DNA from: Stenotrophomonas sepilia
Lineage (GTDB): Bacteria > Pseudomonadota > Gammaproteobacteria > Xanthomonadales > Xanthomonadaceae
Direction: 5' to 3'
NCBI RefSeq assembly: GCF_003244875.1
Contig: NZ_LXXZ01000101.1
Coordinates: 1 to 49,836, forward strand
DNA length: 49,836 bases
Shown here: positions 9,414 through 19,042 of the stretch, in pieces
Position numbering within the stretch: position 1 is the stretch's first letter
How the letters are laid out: every line of letters starts with the position of its first letter
Translations under genes and position numbers: made by a program
The notes under the pieces: model-generated
What the model was told of the DNA's origin: nothing
Seen by the model: only the letters and a program-made list of their open reading frames with translations
Databases searched by the model: none

Positions 9414-10059
9414 GCCACCGCGCGTTTCACCGGCCACCGACGCGGCCAGCGCCGGGCTGGTGGAGATCCGTACGTTGTCGCCGCGCATCGACCTGGACAT
9501 CCGCTATGCGGGTGCCAACAACTTCACCGGCGCGCGCGTGCCCGGCTACGAGGCGCCTTCGTGCTACCTGCTGGCGCCGGTGGCGAAGGCGCTGGCCCAG
9601 GTGGAGCAGGACCTGCGCGCCGATGGCTTCGGCCTGCGCCTCTACGACTGCTACCGGCCGGTGCGTTCGGTGCAGGCCTTCATGGCCTGGGTGAACGATC
9701 CGCGCGAGCTCTCGCGCAAGGCACAGCAGTATCCTGACCTGGACAAGCCGCGCCTGCTGGCCGACGGCTACATCGCCGAGCGCTCCGGCCACAGCCGCGG
9801 TGGCACGGTGGATCTGGGCCTGCTGGATTGCCGCAGCGGTGCATGTACGCCGTTGGACATGGGCACTGACTTCGACTTCTTCGGGCCGCGTGCGCATACG
9901 CAGACGAGCGGGCTGAGTGAGACGCAGCAGGCGAACCGGCGGCAACTGGTGCAGGCAATGGCACGGCGTGGTTTCGTGAACTACCCGCAGGAGTGGTGGC
10001 ACTACACGTTCCAGCCGGAACCGGATCCCGGTACCGCGTACGACGTCCCGGTACGGTAG
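9346..10059 (+). CDS. VanX/DdpX-like D-alanyl-D-alanine dipeptidase, exported
   Basis: About 237 residues. ATG 9346 was chosen because it gives a clean signal peptide (MTSRTCISLVLAIALAATTS); an earlier in-frame ATG at 9286 gives a non-signal extension. The zinc site of the peptidase M15D family is intact: S-x-H-x-x-G-x-x-x-D with H149 and D156, and E216-W-W-H219 supplying the catalytic Glu and third zinc ligand. It hydrolyses D-Ala-D-Ala. In a Gram-negative peptide locus this is nutritional or recycling (compare E. coli DdpX), not vancomycin resistance. It overlaps the serine hydrolase gene by 68 bases in another frame, so the two are surely co-transcribed. Confidence 0.9.
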   Translation: MTSRTCISLVLAIALAATTSAAEPPRVSPATDAASAGLVEIRTLSPRIDLDIRYAGANNFTGARVPGYEAPSCYLLAPVAKALAQVEQDLRADGFGLRLYDCYRPVRSVQAFMAWVNDPRELSRKAQQYPDLDKPRLLADGYIAERSGHSRGGTVDLGLLDCRSGACTPLDMGTDFDFFGPRAHTQTSGLSETQQANRRQLVQAMARRGFVNYPQEWWHYTFQPEPDPGTAYDVPVR

Positions 10060-10111
10060 GGGTAACGGCAGGGCACCGCCCAGCCTCTGACAGTTTCCCG
10101 CGCGGTCCGTT

Positions 10112-10135
10112 GTAGGGCCGAGCCCATGCTCGGCT
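10112..10135 (+). repeat. SMAG-type half element
   Basis: GTAG followed by a GGCCGAGC...GCTCGGCT stem-loop, with no inverted partner nearby. It lies 52 bases after the dipeptidase stop. Confidence 0.65.
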
Positions 10136-10179
10136 GCTCTTTGTTCAATCGTCGAATTATTCGATCTCGATGGAGACTC

Positions 10180-10198
10180 ATCCACGCATGGCGTGGAT
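10180..10198. repeat. short palindrome, copy of 322-340
   Basis: Identical to the 19-base palindrome at 322-340. It stands between a SMAG half-element and the next gene. Confidence 0.6.
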
Positions 10199-10268
10199 CT
10201 ACTGTGGCTGCCGATTGGGTCCGAAGCAGATCCCTTACACTGGCCGCCTCTTCATCCCTGCCCACCCG

Positions 10269-10640
10269 ATGAACCTTCCCCTGCACTTCGGCCTGCTCGG
10301 CACCCTGGAAGCGGGCGCCATTGCCCTGCTGGTCGGCCTGCTCGTGTACCTCCTGTGGTCGCAGCTGTGCCGCCTGCTGCGGTGGTCGATGGGGCACGTG
10401 ATCGGCTGGTCCTGCGTCATCGCCGTGATCATCGCCGCCGGCATCGATGCGTGGAAGCTGTTCTACATGGGCATCGTGCGGCTGGAATCGCCGCTGTACG
10501 CGCGCATCTTCCTGGCCACCATCCACGATCCGAACGAACTTGGCAGCCGTGTGGTGCTGGAAATCGCCGGTGCGCTCGCCGGTGTTGCTCTTGCATGGGT
10601 GTTGTTCAGTTCGCGGTCATCGGAAAAAACCGTCGACTGA
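10269..10640 (+). CDS. small membrane protein, unknown
   Basis: I do not recognise this 123-residue protein. It has three likely membrane segments: about 8-32 (leucine-rich, ending YLLWSQL), 45-63 (GWSCVIAVIIAAGIDAW) and 96-116 (VVLEIAGALAGVALAWVLF). A short soluble loop lies between the second and third, and a charged tail (SSRSSEKTVD) follows. The ATG at 10269 was chosen because the frame upstream runs through the dispersed palindrome at 10180-10198. It seems to be a single-gene unit. No function can be assigned. Confidence 0.65.
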   Translation: MNLPLHFGLLGTLEAGAIALLVGLLVYLLWSQLCRLLRWSMGHVIGWSCVIAVIIAAGIDAWKLFYMGIVRLESPLYARIFLATIHDPNELGSRVVLEIAGALAGVALAWVLFSSRSSEKTVD

Positions 10641-10872
10641 CGCAGGTTTTTCGTTGCCTGCCGGTTAAATGCAGAGGCGCTGAATGCGCATCTTATGAGC
10701 CACTCACTTCACCCTAACCACCGCGCTAAAGCATGCGTGGAGGCCAGTGGTTAATCGCGCGTGTGGGCGCCGCTCGCGACGCAAAATCGATTCAGAAACG
10801 CGGTGGCAGGGTAGGTGCCGTGCGGAATCAACACGCCGCGCAACACCACCCAATCGGTAGGAGACACCCCTG
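10641..10872. other. intergenic region upstream of the EF-hand gene
   Basis: No gene is seen. The A/T-rich patch around 10660-10740 may contain the promoter for the EF-hand gene. TAGGAG, 10 bases before its ATG, is the ribosome binding site. Confidence 0.4.
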
Positions 10873-11289
10873 ATGACTATTCGCAACCGCAAGCCCCTGA
10901 TCGCCCTGTTCGTCGCCGCCGGCAGCGTGCTGGCCATCCCGGCGATGGCCCAGTCGGCCAAGCAGCAGGCCGCGCAGGCGCAGAACGAAGCCGCTCAGGC
11001 CCAGCAGGCGGCTGCACAGGCCGGCCAGGCCGCCGACCAGGCGACCAATGCGGCCGCAGCGGCATCGGCGCAGGCCAATGGCGGTGGCCAGACCTGGGCC
11101 AGCATCGATACCGATGGCAACGGCACCATCAGCAAGACCGAGGCGCAGGTGAACGCCGGCCTGGCCCAGGTGTTCGACCAGGCTGATACCAACAAGGACG
11201 GCGAACTGAGCGCCGATGAGTACAAGGCCTACGTGGCCGCCCAGCAGGCTGGTGCGGGTGGCGCAGCGCAGGGTGCGCAGGGCAGGTAA
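10873..11289 (+). CDS. exported EF-hand calcium-binding protein
   Basis: The 138-residue protein starts with a signal peptide (cut near AMAQS), then has an alanine/glutamine-rich low-complexity segment (about 24-65; QAAQAQNEAAQAQQAAAQAG) likely to form a helix or coiled coil. Two EF-hand loops follow, DTDGNGTISKTE (about 80) and DTNKDGELSADE (about 107), with the usual D-x-D/N-x-D/N-G spacing. It is probably a periplasmic calcium-binding protein. It is monocistronic: it begins after a 232-base gap and ends before a strong intrinsic terminator. Confidence 0.85.
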   Translation: MTIRNRKPLIALFVAAGSVLAIPAMAQSAKQQAAQAQNEAAQAQQAAAQAGQAADQATNAAAAASAQANGGGQTWASIDTDGNGTISKTEAQVNAGLAQVFDQADTNKDGELSADEYKAYVAAQQAGAGGAAQGAQGR

Positions 11290-11311
11290 GTCCTGCATCG
11301 GGGCGTATGGG

Positions 11312-11345
11312 AACCCGGGCGGCTTCGGCCGCCCGGGTTTTTTTC
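11312..11345 (+). terminator. intrinsic terminator after the EF-hand gene
   Basis: A 12-base GC-rich stem AACCCGGGCGGC with loop TTCG and its complement, followed by a T-run. It is 22 bases after the stop. Confidence 0.92.
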
Positions 11346-11373
11346 GTCACCATGGCCCCTGTATCCTTGGGCG

Positions 11374-12123
11374 ATGAACACCCCCACGCCTGCGCCGTCG
11401 CGCGCCATCGGCCTGGTCGGTTTTGACGGTGACGATACGCTGTGGAAGAGCGAGGACTACTACCGCAAGGCCGAGCAGGATTACCTTGACCTGCTGTCGC
11501 GCTATGTCGACGTGCATGACACCCAGACCGCCCGCCACCTGCTGGAAGTGCAGCAGCGCCACCTGGGCACCTTCGGCTACGGCGTCAAGAGCATGACCCT
11601 GTCGATGATCGAAGCGGCCATCGACATCACCAGCCAGCGCATCGACGCGAAGGACATCCAGCGCATTCTGGAGATCGGCCACGACACCCTGCGCCACCCG
11701 GTCGAGCTGATCGACGGCGTGCGTGAAGCGGTGGCGGCCATCGCCGAGCACTACCCGGTGGTGCTGATCACCAAGGGCGACCTGTTCCACCAGGAAGCCA
11801 AGATCAAGGTCGCCAACCTGGCCGAGCTGTTCCCGCGCATCGAGATCGTCTCGGAGAAGGATCCGGAAACCTACGCCCGCGTGCTGGCCGAATTCGACCT
11901 GCCGATGCAGCGCTTCGTGATGGTCGGCAACTCGCTGCGCTCGGACATCGAGCCGGTGGTGACGCTGGGTGGCTGGGGCGTGCATACCCCGTACGCAGTG
12001 ACCTGGGCCCACGAGACCCAGCATGGCGTGGCCGACGACGAACCGCGCATGGTCACTGCCGATACCGCCCACGACTGGCCGGCCGCACTGGCGGCGATCG
12101 AGGCCAAGGCTGCTGCGGCCTGA
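11374..12123 (+). CDS. HAD-superfamily hydrolase
   Basis: The 249-residue protein has the four HAD motifs. Motif I is D18-G-D20-D-T22, with D18 the nucleophile. Motif II is the Thr in VVLITKGD, motif III is the conserved Lys region around KIKVANLAELFP, and motif IV lies around VMVGNSLRSDIEPVV. An alpha-helical cap lies between motifs I and II. Substrate is not predictable; small phosphorylated metabolites are usual for this group. The gene follows a terminator, so it has its own promoter. Confidence 0.88.
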   Translation: MNTPTPAPSRAIGLVGFDGDDTLWKSEDYYRKAEQDYLDLLSRYVDVHDTQTARHLLEVQQRHLGTFGYGVKSMTLSMIEAAIDITSQRIDAKDIQRILEIGHDTLRHPVELIDGVREAVAAIAEHYPVVLITKGDLFHQEAKIKVANLAELFPRIEIVSEKDPETYARVLAEFDLPMQRFVMVGNSLRSDIEPVVTLGGWGVHTPYAVTWAHETQHGVADDEPRMVTADTAHDWPAALAAIEAKAAAA

Positions 12124-12154
12124 CAGGGCCGGTCGGCTGCGGCAGAATCGGGGC

Positions 12155-12643
12155 ATGAACCACCGACTGCGCGCGCTGATGTTGTTCCTGCTGCTGGCGC
12201 CGGCCACCGTGCTGGCCCAGCAGACCGCCGAGCGTTCGGCCACCTATGAAGTGGACACCGGCGACAGCTGGGTCGACGCCCAGCTGCAGGACATCAACCA
12301 CTACGCCGAACGCTACCCCGACGCCTTCCTCGACGAAGTGTCGCGCTATGCCGACGTGCCGCGCGGCTACATCAGCGCGCTGTTCACCACCCACGGCTGG
12401 CAGGCAGGAGACATTTATTTCGCCTGCTTCTGGGCCAAGGCCAGTGGCCAGACCTGCCGCGACAGCGTGCGTGCCTTCAGCCAGGACCCGGAGGGCGGCT
12501 GGGAGGCGGTGGTCAAGCGCATGCCCACCAAGCCGGACAATCTGCACTACCGGGCTGTGCGCCATGCCATCGTGGCCAGCTACCAGCACTGGGACCGGCC
12601 GATCACCCTGGATGCCACGCTGAAGCGCCAGTTGAAGCGGTAG
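12155..12643 (+). CDS. exported protein, unknown function
   Basis: The 162-residue protein has a signal peptide (MNHRLRALMLFLLLAPATVL, cut near LAQ) and a mature part rich in aromatic and charged residues, with two cysteines (FACFWAKASGQTC) that could form a disulfide. I do not recognise the family. ATG 12155 was chosen because it gives the signal peptide; the frame extends upstream only into the HAD gene. The stop TAG is the TAG of a SMAG head (AAG CGG TAG), so the repeat abuts the last codon. Confidence 0.75.
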   Translation: MNHRLRALMLFLLLAPATVLAQQTAERSATYEVDTGDSWVDAQLQDINHYAERYPDAFLDEVSRYADVPRGYISALFTTHGWQAGDIYFACFWAKASGQTCRDSVRAFSQDPEGGWEAVVKRMPTKPDNLHYRAVRHAIVASYQHWDRPITLDATLKRQLKR

Positions 12644-12712
12644 TGCCGGCCGCTGGCCGGCAATAGCATCCTTTCCAGGCATCCGGGGTTGCCGGCCAGC
12701 GGCCGGCACTAC
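12640..12712. repeat. SMAG inverted pair
   Basis: Two GTAG-headed GCCGGCCGCTGGCCGGC stem-loops in opposite orientation, about 30 bases apart. The first head supplies the stop codon of the preceding gene. Confidence 0.88.
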
Positions 12713-12803
12713 CCGGTCATGTTGCTCTGCGTATCGCCGCCGCCACGCGCTCCGGCGACAATACGGGTCCGAGCTGTTCCCCGTTCCCGTAATCGAGTGA
12801 CTG

Positions 12804-14165
12804 ATGAGCGCCTCTTTCGTTTCGCCTGATGTGATCCGCCGCCTGTTCGCGCAGGCCATGTCCCGCATGTACCGCACCGAAGTGCCGCTGTACGGCACGC
12901 TGGTGGAACTGGTGGAGCGGATCAACGCGCAGGTGCTTGCCCAGGACCCGGCGCTGGCCGCGCAGCTGCAGCGCAACGACGAGCGTGCGCGCCTGGATGA
13001 AGAGCGTCATGGCGCGATCCGCGTCGGTACCGTGCAGGAACTAGCGACACTGCGCCGCCTGTTCGCGGTGATGGGCATGTACCCGGTCGGCTACTACGAC
13101 CTGTCGGTGGCCGGCGTGCCGGTGCACTCCACCGCGTTCCGCCCGCTGACCGGCGCGGCGCTGGCGCAGAATCCGTTCCGCGTGTTCACCTCGCTGCTGC
13201 GCCTGGAGCTGATCGAAGACGAAGCCCTGCGTGCCGAGTCGGCGAAGATCCTCGCACGCCGCCGCATCTTCACCGACGGCGCGCTGGCGCTGATCGACCA
13301 GGCCGAGCGCGACGGTGGCCTGTTGCAGGCCGATGCCGAGCGCTTCGTCCAGGAGGCGCTGGAAACCTTCCGCTGGCACGGCGATGCCACGGTCGACCTG
13401 CCGACCTACCACGCCCTGCACAACGCGCACCGCCTGGTGGCTGACGTGGTCAGTTTCCGCGGCCCACACATCAACCACCTGACCCCGCGCACGCTGGACA
13501 TCGACGCTGCACAGGCGGCAATGATCGAGCACGGCATGGCGGCCAAGGCGGTGATTGAAGGCCCGCCGCGTCGTGCCTGCCCGATCCTGCTGCGCCAGAC
13601 CAGCTTCAAGGCGCTGGAAGAGGCCGTGCACTTCCCGGATGCCGAAGGGGGTGATGCCGGCACCCATACCGCGCGCTTCGGCGAGATCGAACAACGCGGC
13701 CTGGCGCTGACCCCGAAGGGCCGCGCGCTGTACGACCAGCTGCTGTCGCAGGCCCGCGACGCCGGTGGTGAAGGCAGCACCGGCGGCGACTACGGCCAGC
13801 GCCTGCAGGCGGTGTTCGCCAGCTTCCCGGATGACCATGACACCCTGCGCCAGGAAGGCCTGGGGTATTACCGCTACCAGCTGACCGACGCTGGCCGCGC
13901 CGCGCCGGAGCGCGTGGCCGATCTGCCCGCTGAAGTGCTGGTGGCCGCCGGCCTGGCCACGGCCGACCCGATCGTCTACGAGGATTTCCTGCCGGTCAGT
14001 GCCGCGGGCATCTTCCAGTCGAACCTGGGCGGCGAAGAACAGCGCGCCTATGCCGCGCATGCCAACCGTGAGGCCTTCGAGCAGGCCTTGGGCGTGGCGG
14101 TGAACGACGAGTTCGAGATCTACGAGCGGCTGCAGGCCGAGTCGCTGGCGGCGCTGCGCGGGTAA
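12804..14165 (+). CDS. HglS/YdcJ-like (DUF1338) 2-oxoadipate dioxygenase/decarboxylase
   Basis: At 453 residues it matches the usual length of DUF1338 proteins (E. coli YdcJ, Pseudomonas HglS). The likely metal ligands are visible: His in VPVHSTAFRP, His in GPHINHLTPRTLDID and Glu in FGEIEQRGLAL. Characterised HglS uses Fe(II) and oxygen to convert 2-oxoadipate to 2-hydroxyglutarate in D-lysine breakdown. The family also includes proteins of untested activity, so the substrate is inferred. The gene stands alone between SMAG repeats. Confidence 0.82.
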   Translation: MSASFVSPDVIRRLFAQAMSRMYRTEVPLYGTLVELVERINAQVLAQDPALAAQLQRNDERARLDEERHGAIRVGTVQELATLRRLFAVMGMYPVGYYDLSVAGVPVHSTAFRPLTGAALAQNPFRVFTSLLRLELIEDEALRAESAKILARRRIFTDGALALIDQAERDGGLLQADAERFVQEALETFRWHGDATVDLPTYHALHNAHRLVADVVSFRGPHINHLTPRTLDIDAAQAAMIEHGMAAKAVIEGPPRRACPILLRQTSFKALEEAVHFPDAEGGDAGTHTARFGEIEQRGLALTPKGRALYDQLLSQARDAGGEGSTGGDYGQRLQAVFASFPDDHDTLRQEGLGYYRYQLTDAGRAAPERVADLPAEVLVAAGLATADPIVYEDFLPVSAAGIFQSNLGGEEQRAYAAHANREAFEQALGVAVNDEFEIYERLQAESLAALRG

Positions 14166-14175
14166 ACCGCTTGCC

Positions 14176-14203
14176 GTGGAGCCGAGCGTGGGCTCGGCTC
14201 TAC
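14176..14203. repeat. SMAG-type element
   Basis: An inverted GAGCCGAGC...GCTCGGCTC stem ending in CTAC, just after the DUF1338 gene. Confidence 0.7.
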
Positions 14204-14228
14204 AGGGATTCTGCGGAGCGGCCCCTTT

Positions 14229-14282
14229 GTAGAGCCGGCCGCTGGCCGGCTGTTGGGGAAGCCGGCCAGCGGCCGGCTCTAC
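14229..14282. repeat. SMAG inverted pair
   Basis: Two GTAG-headed GAGCCGGCC-type stem-loops facing each other. With 14176-14203 they fill the gap between two convergent genes and may act as a 3' end structure for both. Confidence 0.85.
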
Positions 14283-14301
14283 CCGACGTCCGTAGCGGGC
14301 C

Positions 14302-15816
14302 TCAGCCCTTCATCGTGCCGGTATCCAGCCAGCGCTGGTGCCACGACAACGCTTCCGGCAGCAGGTGCGGGGTGTGCTTGCCGTAGCTCTCGCGGCTGGC
14401 ACGGTCGAAGTAATCCTGCAGCTGCGGGCGGAAGTCCGGGTGGGCGCAGTTGTCGATCAGCACCTGCGCGCGCTTGCGCGGGGTCAGGCCGCGCAGATCG
14501 GCCAGGCCCTGTTCGGTGACGATCACCGACACATCGTGCTCGGTGTGGTCGACATGGCTGGCCATCGGCACGATCGCCGAGATGGTGCCGTTCTTGGCGG
14601 TGGACGGGCTCAGGAACGCCGACAGGAAACCGTTGCGGGCAAAGTCACCGGAACCGCCGATGCCGTTCATGATCCGCGTGCCCATCACGTGCGTCGAATT
14701 GACGTTGCCGTAGATGTCCACCTCGATCATGCCGTTCATGCCGATGCAGCCCAGGCGGCGCACCAGTTCCGGGTGGTTGGAGATTTCCTGCGTGCGCATG
14801 ATGATGCGCTCGCGGTAGAAATCGATGTTCTCCTTGAACGTCTCATTCGCCTGCGGGCTCAGCGCGAAGCCGGTGCAGGAGGCGTAGCTCAGCACGCCGT
14901 CGCGCAGCAGGTCGAGCATGCCGTCCTGGATCACTTCGGTGAACGCGGCCAGGTCGCGGAAACCACTCTTGGCCAGGCCGGCCAGCACGGCGTTGGGGAT
15001 GTTGCCCACGCCCGACTGCAGCGGCAGCAGGTTCGGCGGCAGGCGGCCCTTCTTCACCTCGTGCTTGAGGAACTCGATCAGGTGCGAAGCGATCTGCTCG
15101 CTGGTTGCATCGATCGGGCTGAACGGGCTGTTGCGGTCCGGGCCGTTGGTACGCACCACGGCCACGATCTTGTCCGGGTCGCAGCGCAGCGCGGTATCGC
15201 CGATGCGGTCGTTGGCGTTCACCAGCGGAATCGGCTTGCGGTGCGGCGGCAGCGCGGTGCCGTAGTAGATGTCATGCATGCCGTCGACACCGGCCGGCTG
15301 CCACTCGTTGACCTCGACGATCACCTTCCTGGCCAGGTCCAGCCAGGTCTTGTTGTTGCCGACCGAGGTGGAGGGCACCAGCGAACCATCTTCGCGGATG
15401 GCCGAGACTTCGATGACGGCGGTATCGATCTCGCCATAGAAGCCGAACCACACGTGCTGGGCAACGTGGCTGAGGTGGATGTCGATGTAATCCAGCTTGC
15501 CCTCGTTGATGCGGTTGCGCGCGTCCGGGTCGCTCTGGAACGGCATGCGCATGGCGATGCCATCGGCCTTGGCCAGCGCGCCATCGAGTTCCGGCGCGGT
15601 CGAGGCGCCGGTCATCAGCTTGATCTGGAAGGGATTGCCCTGGGCATGCACCGCTTCGATGCGGCGGGCCAGTTCGACGGGAACGGCCTTGGGATAGCCG
15701 GAGCCGGTAAAGCCGCTCATGGCCACGGTTTCACCGGGCTGGATCAGCGCGGCTGCGGCCTCGGCGGAGACCACGCGGTCACGGAGACGCGCGTTGGCGA
15801 TGCGATCAACAGACAT
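14302..15816 (-). CDS. acetyl-CoA hydrolase/transferase family (succinate:acetate CoA-transferase-like)
   Basis: The 504-residue, full-length protein opens with [19 protein letters not shown] and [17 protein letters not shown], typical of the N-terminal acetyl-CoA hydrolase/transferase domain. The C-terminal domain has [15 protein letters not shown] and the family motif GIGGSGDF followed by [16 protein letters not shown]. Relatives (AarC of Acetobacter, YgfH of E. coli) move CoA between succinate and acetate or propionate through a glutamyl-CoA intermediate. It probably works in acetate or propionate handling in the cytoplasm. Hydrolase and transferase activity cannot be told apart by eye. 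Confidence 0.88.
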   Translation of the reverse strand: MSVDRIANARLRDRVVSAEAAAALIQPGETVAMSGFTGSGYPKAVPVELARRIEAVHAQGNPFQIKLMTGASTAPELDGALAKADGIAMRMPFQSDPDARNRINEGKLDYIDIHLSHVAQHVWFGFYGEIDTAVIEVSAIREDGSLVPSTSVGNNKTWLDLARKVIVEVNEWQPAGVDGMHDIYYGTALPPHRKPIPLVNANDRIGDTALRCDPDKIVAVVRTNGPDRNSPFSPIDATSEQIASHLIEFLKHEVKKGRLPPNLLPLQSGVGNIPNAVLAGLAKSGFRDLAAFTEVIQDGMLDLLRDGVLSYASCTGFALSPQANETFKENIDFYRERIIMRTQEISNHPELVRRLGCIGMNGMIEVDIYGNVNSTHVMGTRIMNGIGGSGDFARNGFLSAFLSPSTAKNGTISAIVPMASHVDHTEHDVSVIVTEQGLADLRGLTPRKRAQVLIDNCAHPDFRPQLQDYFDRASRESYGKHTPHLLPEALSWHQRWLDTGTMKG

Positions 15817-16006
15817 GACGACAGTGTTTCTGGGGGGAATCCCGATTATCGGCCATCCTCATCCGTACGGGGGGTTCTACCTTCGTGGAATGGCTTTTCC
15901 CCCAGGGGCTCACCCATACCCACCGGTTCTGTTTTGCAGTGCAGCGTGCAAAGTGCTTTCGCAGCCCGCACGATGGCCCTGCATCCCGACGTGGGGGAGG
16001 GAGCAG

Positions 16007-16042
16007 AGCCCGCTGGCAGTTCGCTGCAAGCGGGCTTTTTTA
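16007..16042 (+). terminator. orphan intrinsic terminator
   Basis: Stem AGCCCGCT/AGCGGGCT with a 14-base loop, followed by six T residues. There is no plus-strand protein gene directly upstream, as the neighbour runs the other way. Confidence 0.7.
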
Positions 16043-16082
16043 TTGCCTGTCGCCCAGTATGAATGCGCGGCTCCCAGTATCG

Positions 16083-16160
16083 GTAGTGGCGGCCGCTGGC
16101 CGGCAACCCCAGTAACCTTCGGCAGGATCATCGGATTTGCCGGCCAGCGGCCGGCACTAC
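16083..16160. repeat. SMAG inverted pair
   Basis: Two GTAG-headed GGCCGCTGGCCGGC stems in opposite orientation, about 40 bases before the glnE start. Confidence 0.85.
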
Positions 16161-16201
16161 TGGGTCCGTTGCGCCCCAGCCGGGTCGATACAATCAGACC
16201 C

Positions 16202-18997
16202 ATGACCCTCGCCCCCGCTGACCTGCCCGCCGCCCTGCAGCCTCTTGTCGACCGCGCGCTGGCGCGCTTGGCCCAGGTCCTGCCCGAACCCATCCCGACC
16301 GATCTGCTGCCGCTGCTGAGCCGGTTGGCGGTGACCAGCGACTTCGCGCTGGACACCCTGGTGCGGCAACCGGCGCTGCTGGCGCAGCTGGCCGCGCCCG
16401 GTTGCCCGCCGATCCCGCCACCGGTGCTCGATCCGCTGCAGCCCAGCGACTGGCCGGCGCAGATCCGGCGCTGGCGTACTGCCATGTCGACGCGGCTGAT
16501 CTGGCGCGACCTGACCGGTCTGGACGACGTGGCACAGACCCTGGCTGGCGCCACCACCCTGGCCGAGAACTGCCTGCGGCTGGCGCTGGACGCGCTGCAG
16601 CAGGAATTCGCCCAGCGGCACGGTGTGGTCCGCGATGGCGAAGGCGCCGCGCAGCAGCTGGTGGTGTTCGGCCTCGGCAAGCTCGGCGGCGGCGAGCTCA
16701 ACTTCAGTTCCGATATCGACCTGGTCTACGCCTATCCGCACGGCGGCGAATCCGACGGCCCGCGCGCGCTGGCCGCTGAAGAGTATTTCGCCCGCCTCGG
16801 CCAGCGCCTGGCCAAGCTGCTGGACGAAACCACCGTCGATGGCTTCAGCCACCGCGTCGACCTGCGCCTGCGCCCGTTCGGCAGCGCCGGCCGCGTCGCG
16901 CTGTCGTTCGCGGCGATGGACCAGTACTTCCAGCGGGAAGGCCGCGACTGGGAGCGCTATGCGTGGCTGAAGGCGCGCGCTGTCGCCGGTGATATCGAGG
17001 CCGGTGAAGCGTGGCTGCAGACCCTGCGCCCGTTCGTGTACCGCCGCTACCTGGATTTCACTGCGCTCGATGGCCTGCGCGAGATGAAGGCGGCGATCAC
17101 CGCCGAAGTCGCGCGCCGCGAGCTGCACGAAGACATCAAGCGCGGCGCCGGTGGCATCCGCGAGATCGAGTTCCTGTGCCAGGCGCTGCAGCTGATCCGC
17201 GGTGGCCGCGAACCTGCGCTGCGCGAGCGCCGCCTGCTGGTGGCGCTGGACGCGCTGGTGGCTGCGGGGCAGATCGCGCCCGAGGACGGCAGTGCGCTGC
17301 GCGAGGCCTACCTGTTCCTGCGCCGCCTGGAGAACCGCCTGCAGATGCTGCGCGATGCGCAGACCCACGTGCTGCCCAGCGATGCACTGGACCGCGAGCG
17401 CATCGCCGTCGGCCTCGGCTACCCGGACTGGGACGTGCTGCGCGCGGCGCTGGCCGAACAGCAGCAGCGGGTCAGTACCGAATTCGCCGCGCTGCTGGCA
17501 CCGCGCAAGGGCCAGGCCGCGCCCGACGCGCTGGCCAACTACTGGCGTAGCCTGCCCGAGGGCAGCAACGCACCGCTGCTGGCTGAAGCCGGTTTCCTCG
17601 ATGCCAACGGCGCGGACCAGTCATTGCGTGATTTCGCGCAGGGCACCGGCGTGAAGTCATTGTCCGATGCCGCGCGTGCCCGGCTGGATCGCGTACTGCC
17701 CGCGTTGCTGCATGCGGCCACGCGTTCGCCGCAACCCGACGCCGCGCTCAGGCGCGTGCTTGGCCTGCTGCAGGCGGTGCTGCGCCGGACCAGCTATCTC
17801 GCGCTGCTGGACGAACAGCCCAGCGCGCTGGCGCGGTTGGTCGACGTGCTGGCGCGCAGCGCGCTGCTGGCCGAGCGGCTGGCCGCGTACCCGCTGCTGC
17901 TGGACGAACTGCTGGACGTGCGCGTGTCCGGGCCGATGCCCGATGCGGCCGGTATGCTGGCCGAGTGCCAGCAGGTGCTGGCGGTGGAAGATCCCGAATC
18001 CGCACTGCGCTGGCTCAACGAGACGCGGCTGGCGCTCAGCTTCCGCATGGCGATGGCCACGCTGGATGGCCGCCAGGGTGCGGTGGACAGCACGCGGCAA
18101 CTGGCCGAGCTGGCGCAGGCGGTGGTCACCACCGTGCTGGCGATGGCCGAGGCGGACATGCGCGCCGCGCACGGCGGGATTCCCGATGGACGTTTCGCGA
18201 TCATCGGCTACGGCAGCCTTGGCGGGCTTGAGCTGGGCTTCGGTTCCGACCTGGACCTGGTGTTCCTGCACGACAACCCGGCTGGCGTGGAGGCCAGCGA
18301 TGGCGCACGTCCGCTGGAACCGGGGCGCTGGTATGCACGACTGGCACAGAAGGTGATGGCGCTGCTTGGTGCGGTCACCGCCGCCGGGCGCCTGTACGAC
18401 ATCGACGTGCGCCTGCGCCCGGACGGTGGCAAGGGTTCGCTGGTGTCTTCGTTGGCCAGCTACACTGAATACCAGCGCGAACGCGCGTGGACCTGGGAAC
18501 ACCAGGCCCTGGTCCGCGCACGCGGTGTGGCCGGTGATGCCAGCCTGCTGGCCGATTTCGAACAGGTGCGCGCACAGACACTGGGTCGTGAGCGCGATCC
18601 GGCCACGCTGTATGCCGATGTGCTGAAGATGCGCGGCCGCATGCGCACTGAACTGGACCGCAGCGATGCCGCGCGGCTGGACCTGAAACAGGGTGCCGGT
18701 GGCGTGGTGGACCTGGAGTTCCTGCTGCAGACCGGCGTGCTGGCGCGTAGTGCGCAGCATTCCGCGCTGTTGCAGCCACGCGACACGCCGTCGCTGATCG
18801 ATGCGTTGGCGGTTGCCGGTTTCCTTCCGGAAGACACTGCGCAAGCACTGCATGGCGCGCATGCCACGCTGCTGGATGTCGGCCTGGCCTGCACGCTGGA
18901 CCGGCGCCCGCGATTGGCACCGACCACGCCCGCGATTGAAGAGGCGTGTGCCGCGATTACGGCAGCGTGCAGAGCGGCAGCGTTGCCGTTCGGGTGA
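16202..18997 (+). CDS. glnE: bifunctional glutamine synthetase adenylyltransferase/adenylyl-removing enzyme
   Basis: The protein has 931 residues (E. coli GlnE 946). It has two nucleotidyltransferase domains. The N-terminal one carries [18 protein letters not shown] (about 160-178) and corresponds to the adenylyl-removing activity. The C-terminal one carries [18 protein letters not shown] (about 675-692) and corresponds to adenylylation. Linker helices contain [15 protein letters not shown] and, in the C-terminal half, [18 protein letters not shown]. It turns glutamine synthetase off and on in response to PII signalling. ATG 16202 gives the family's normal N-terminus; the open frame extends upstream through the SMAG repeats, which is not coding. 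Confidence 0.96.
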   Translation: MTLAPADLPAALQPLVDRALARLAQVLPEPIPTDLLPLLSRLAVTSDFALDTLVRQPALLAQLAAPGCPPIPPPVLDPLQPSDWPAQIRRWRTAMSTRLIWRDLTGLDDVAQTLAGATTLAENCLRLALDALQQEFAQRHGVVRDGEGAAQQLVVFGLGKLGGGELNFSSDIDLVYAYPHGGESDGPRALAAEEYFARLGQRLAKLLDETTVDGFSHRVDLRLRPFGSAGRVALSFAAMDQYFQREGRDWERYAWLKARAVAGDIEAGEAWLQTLRPFVYRRYLDFTALDGLREMKAAITAEVARRELHEDIKRGAGGIREIEFLCQALQLIRGGREPALRERRLLVALDALVAAGQIAPEDGSALREAYLFLRRLENRLQMLRDAQTHVLPSDALDRERIAVGLGYPDWDVLRAALAEQQQRVSTEFAALLAPRKGQAAPDALANYWRSLPEGSNAPLLAEAGFLDANGADQSLRDFAQGTGVKSLSDAARARLDRVLPALLHAATRSPQPDAALRRVLGLLQAVLRRTSYLALLDEQPSALARLVDVLARSALLAERLAAYPLLLDELLDVRVSGPMPDAAGMLAECQQVLAVEDPESALRWLNETRLALSFRMAMATLDGRQGAVDSTRQLAELAQAVVTTVLAMAEADMRAAHGGIPDGRFAIIGYGSLGGLELGFGSDLDLVFLHDNPAGVEASDGARPLEPGRWYARLAQKVMALLGAVTAAGRLYDIDVRLRPDGGKGSLVSSLASYTEYQRERAWTWEHQALVRARGVAGDASLLADFEQVRAQTLGRERDPATLYADVLKMRGRMRTELDRSDAARLDLKQGAGGVVDLEFLLQTGVLARSAQHSALLQPRDTPSLIDALAVAGFLPEDTAQALHGAHATLLDVGLACTLDRRPRLAPTTPAIEEACAAITAACRAAALPFG

Positions 18998-19042
18998 TGG
19001 GTGCACCCATTAGAACAATTGCCCGGGGATGATCCGCTGTTG

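Larger units (their letters stand above)
15817..16201. other. intergenic region with orphan terminator and SMAG pair
   Basis: This gap separates the divergent CoA-transferase and glnE genes. It holds an intrinsic terminator on the plus strand (16007-16042) that belongs to no visible gene, and a SMAG pair (16083-16160). No protein frame here has a believable start and composition. A short plus-strand RNA between about 15840 and 16042 is possible. Confidence 0.5.

Noticed and set aside
9346..10059. A vancomycin-resistance interpretation of the VanX-like gene
   Set aside because: No vanH or vanA-type ligase nearby, a Gram-negative host, and a signal peptide sending it to the periplasm; the context is peptide recycling.
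14338..16062. A 574-codon open frame antisense to the CoA-transferase gene
   Set aside because: Mirror frame of a well-supported gene, with no ribosome binding site and shadow-type composition.
15719..16201. N-terminal extension of GlnE by about 160 codons
   Set aside because: It would run through the orphan terminator and SMAG repeats; the family N-terminus fits ATG 16202.
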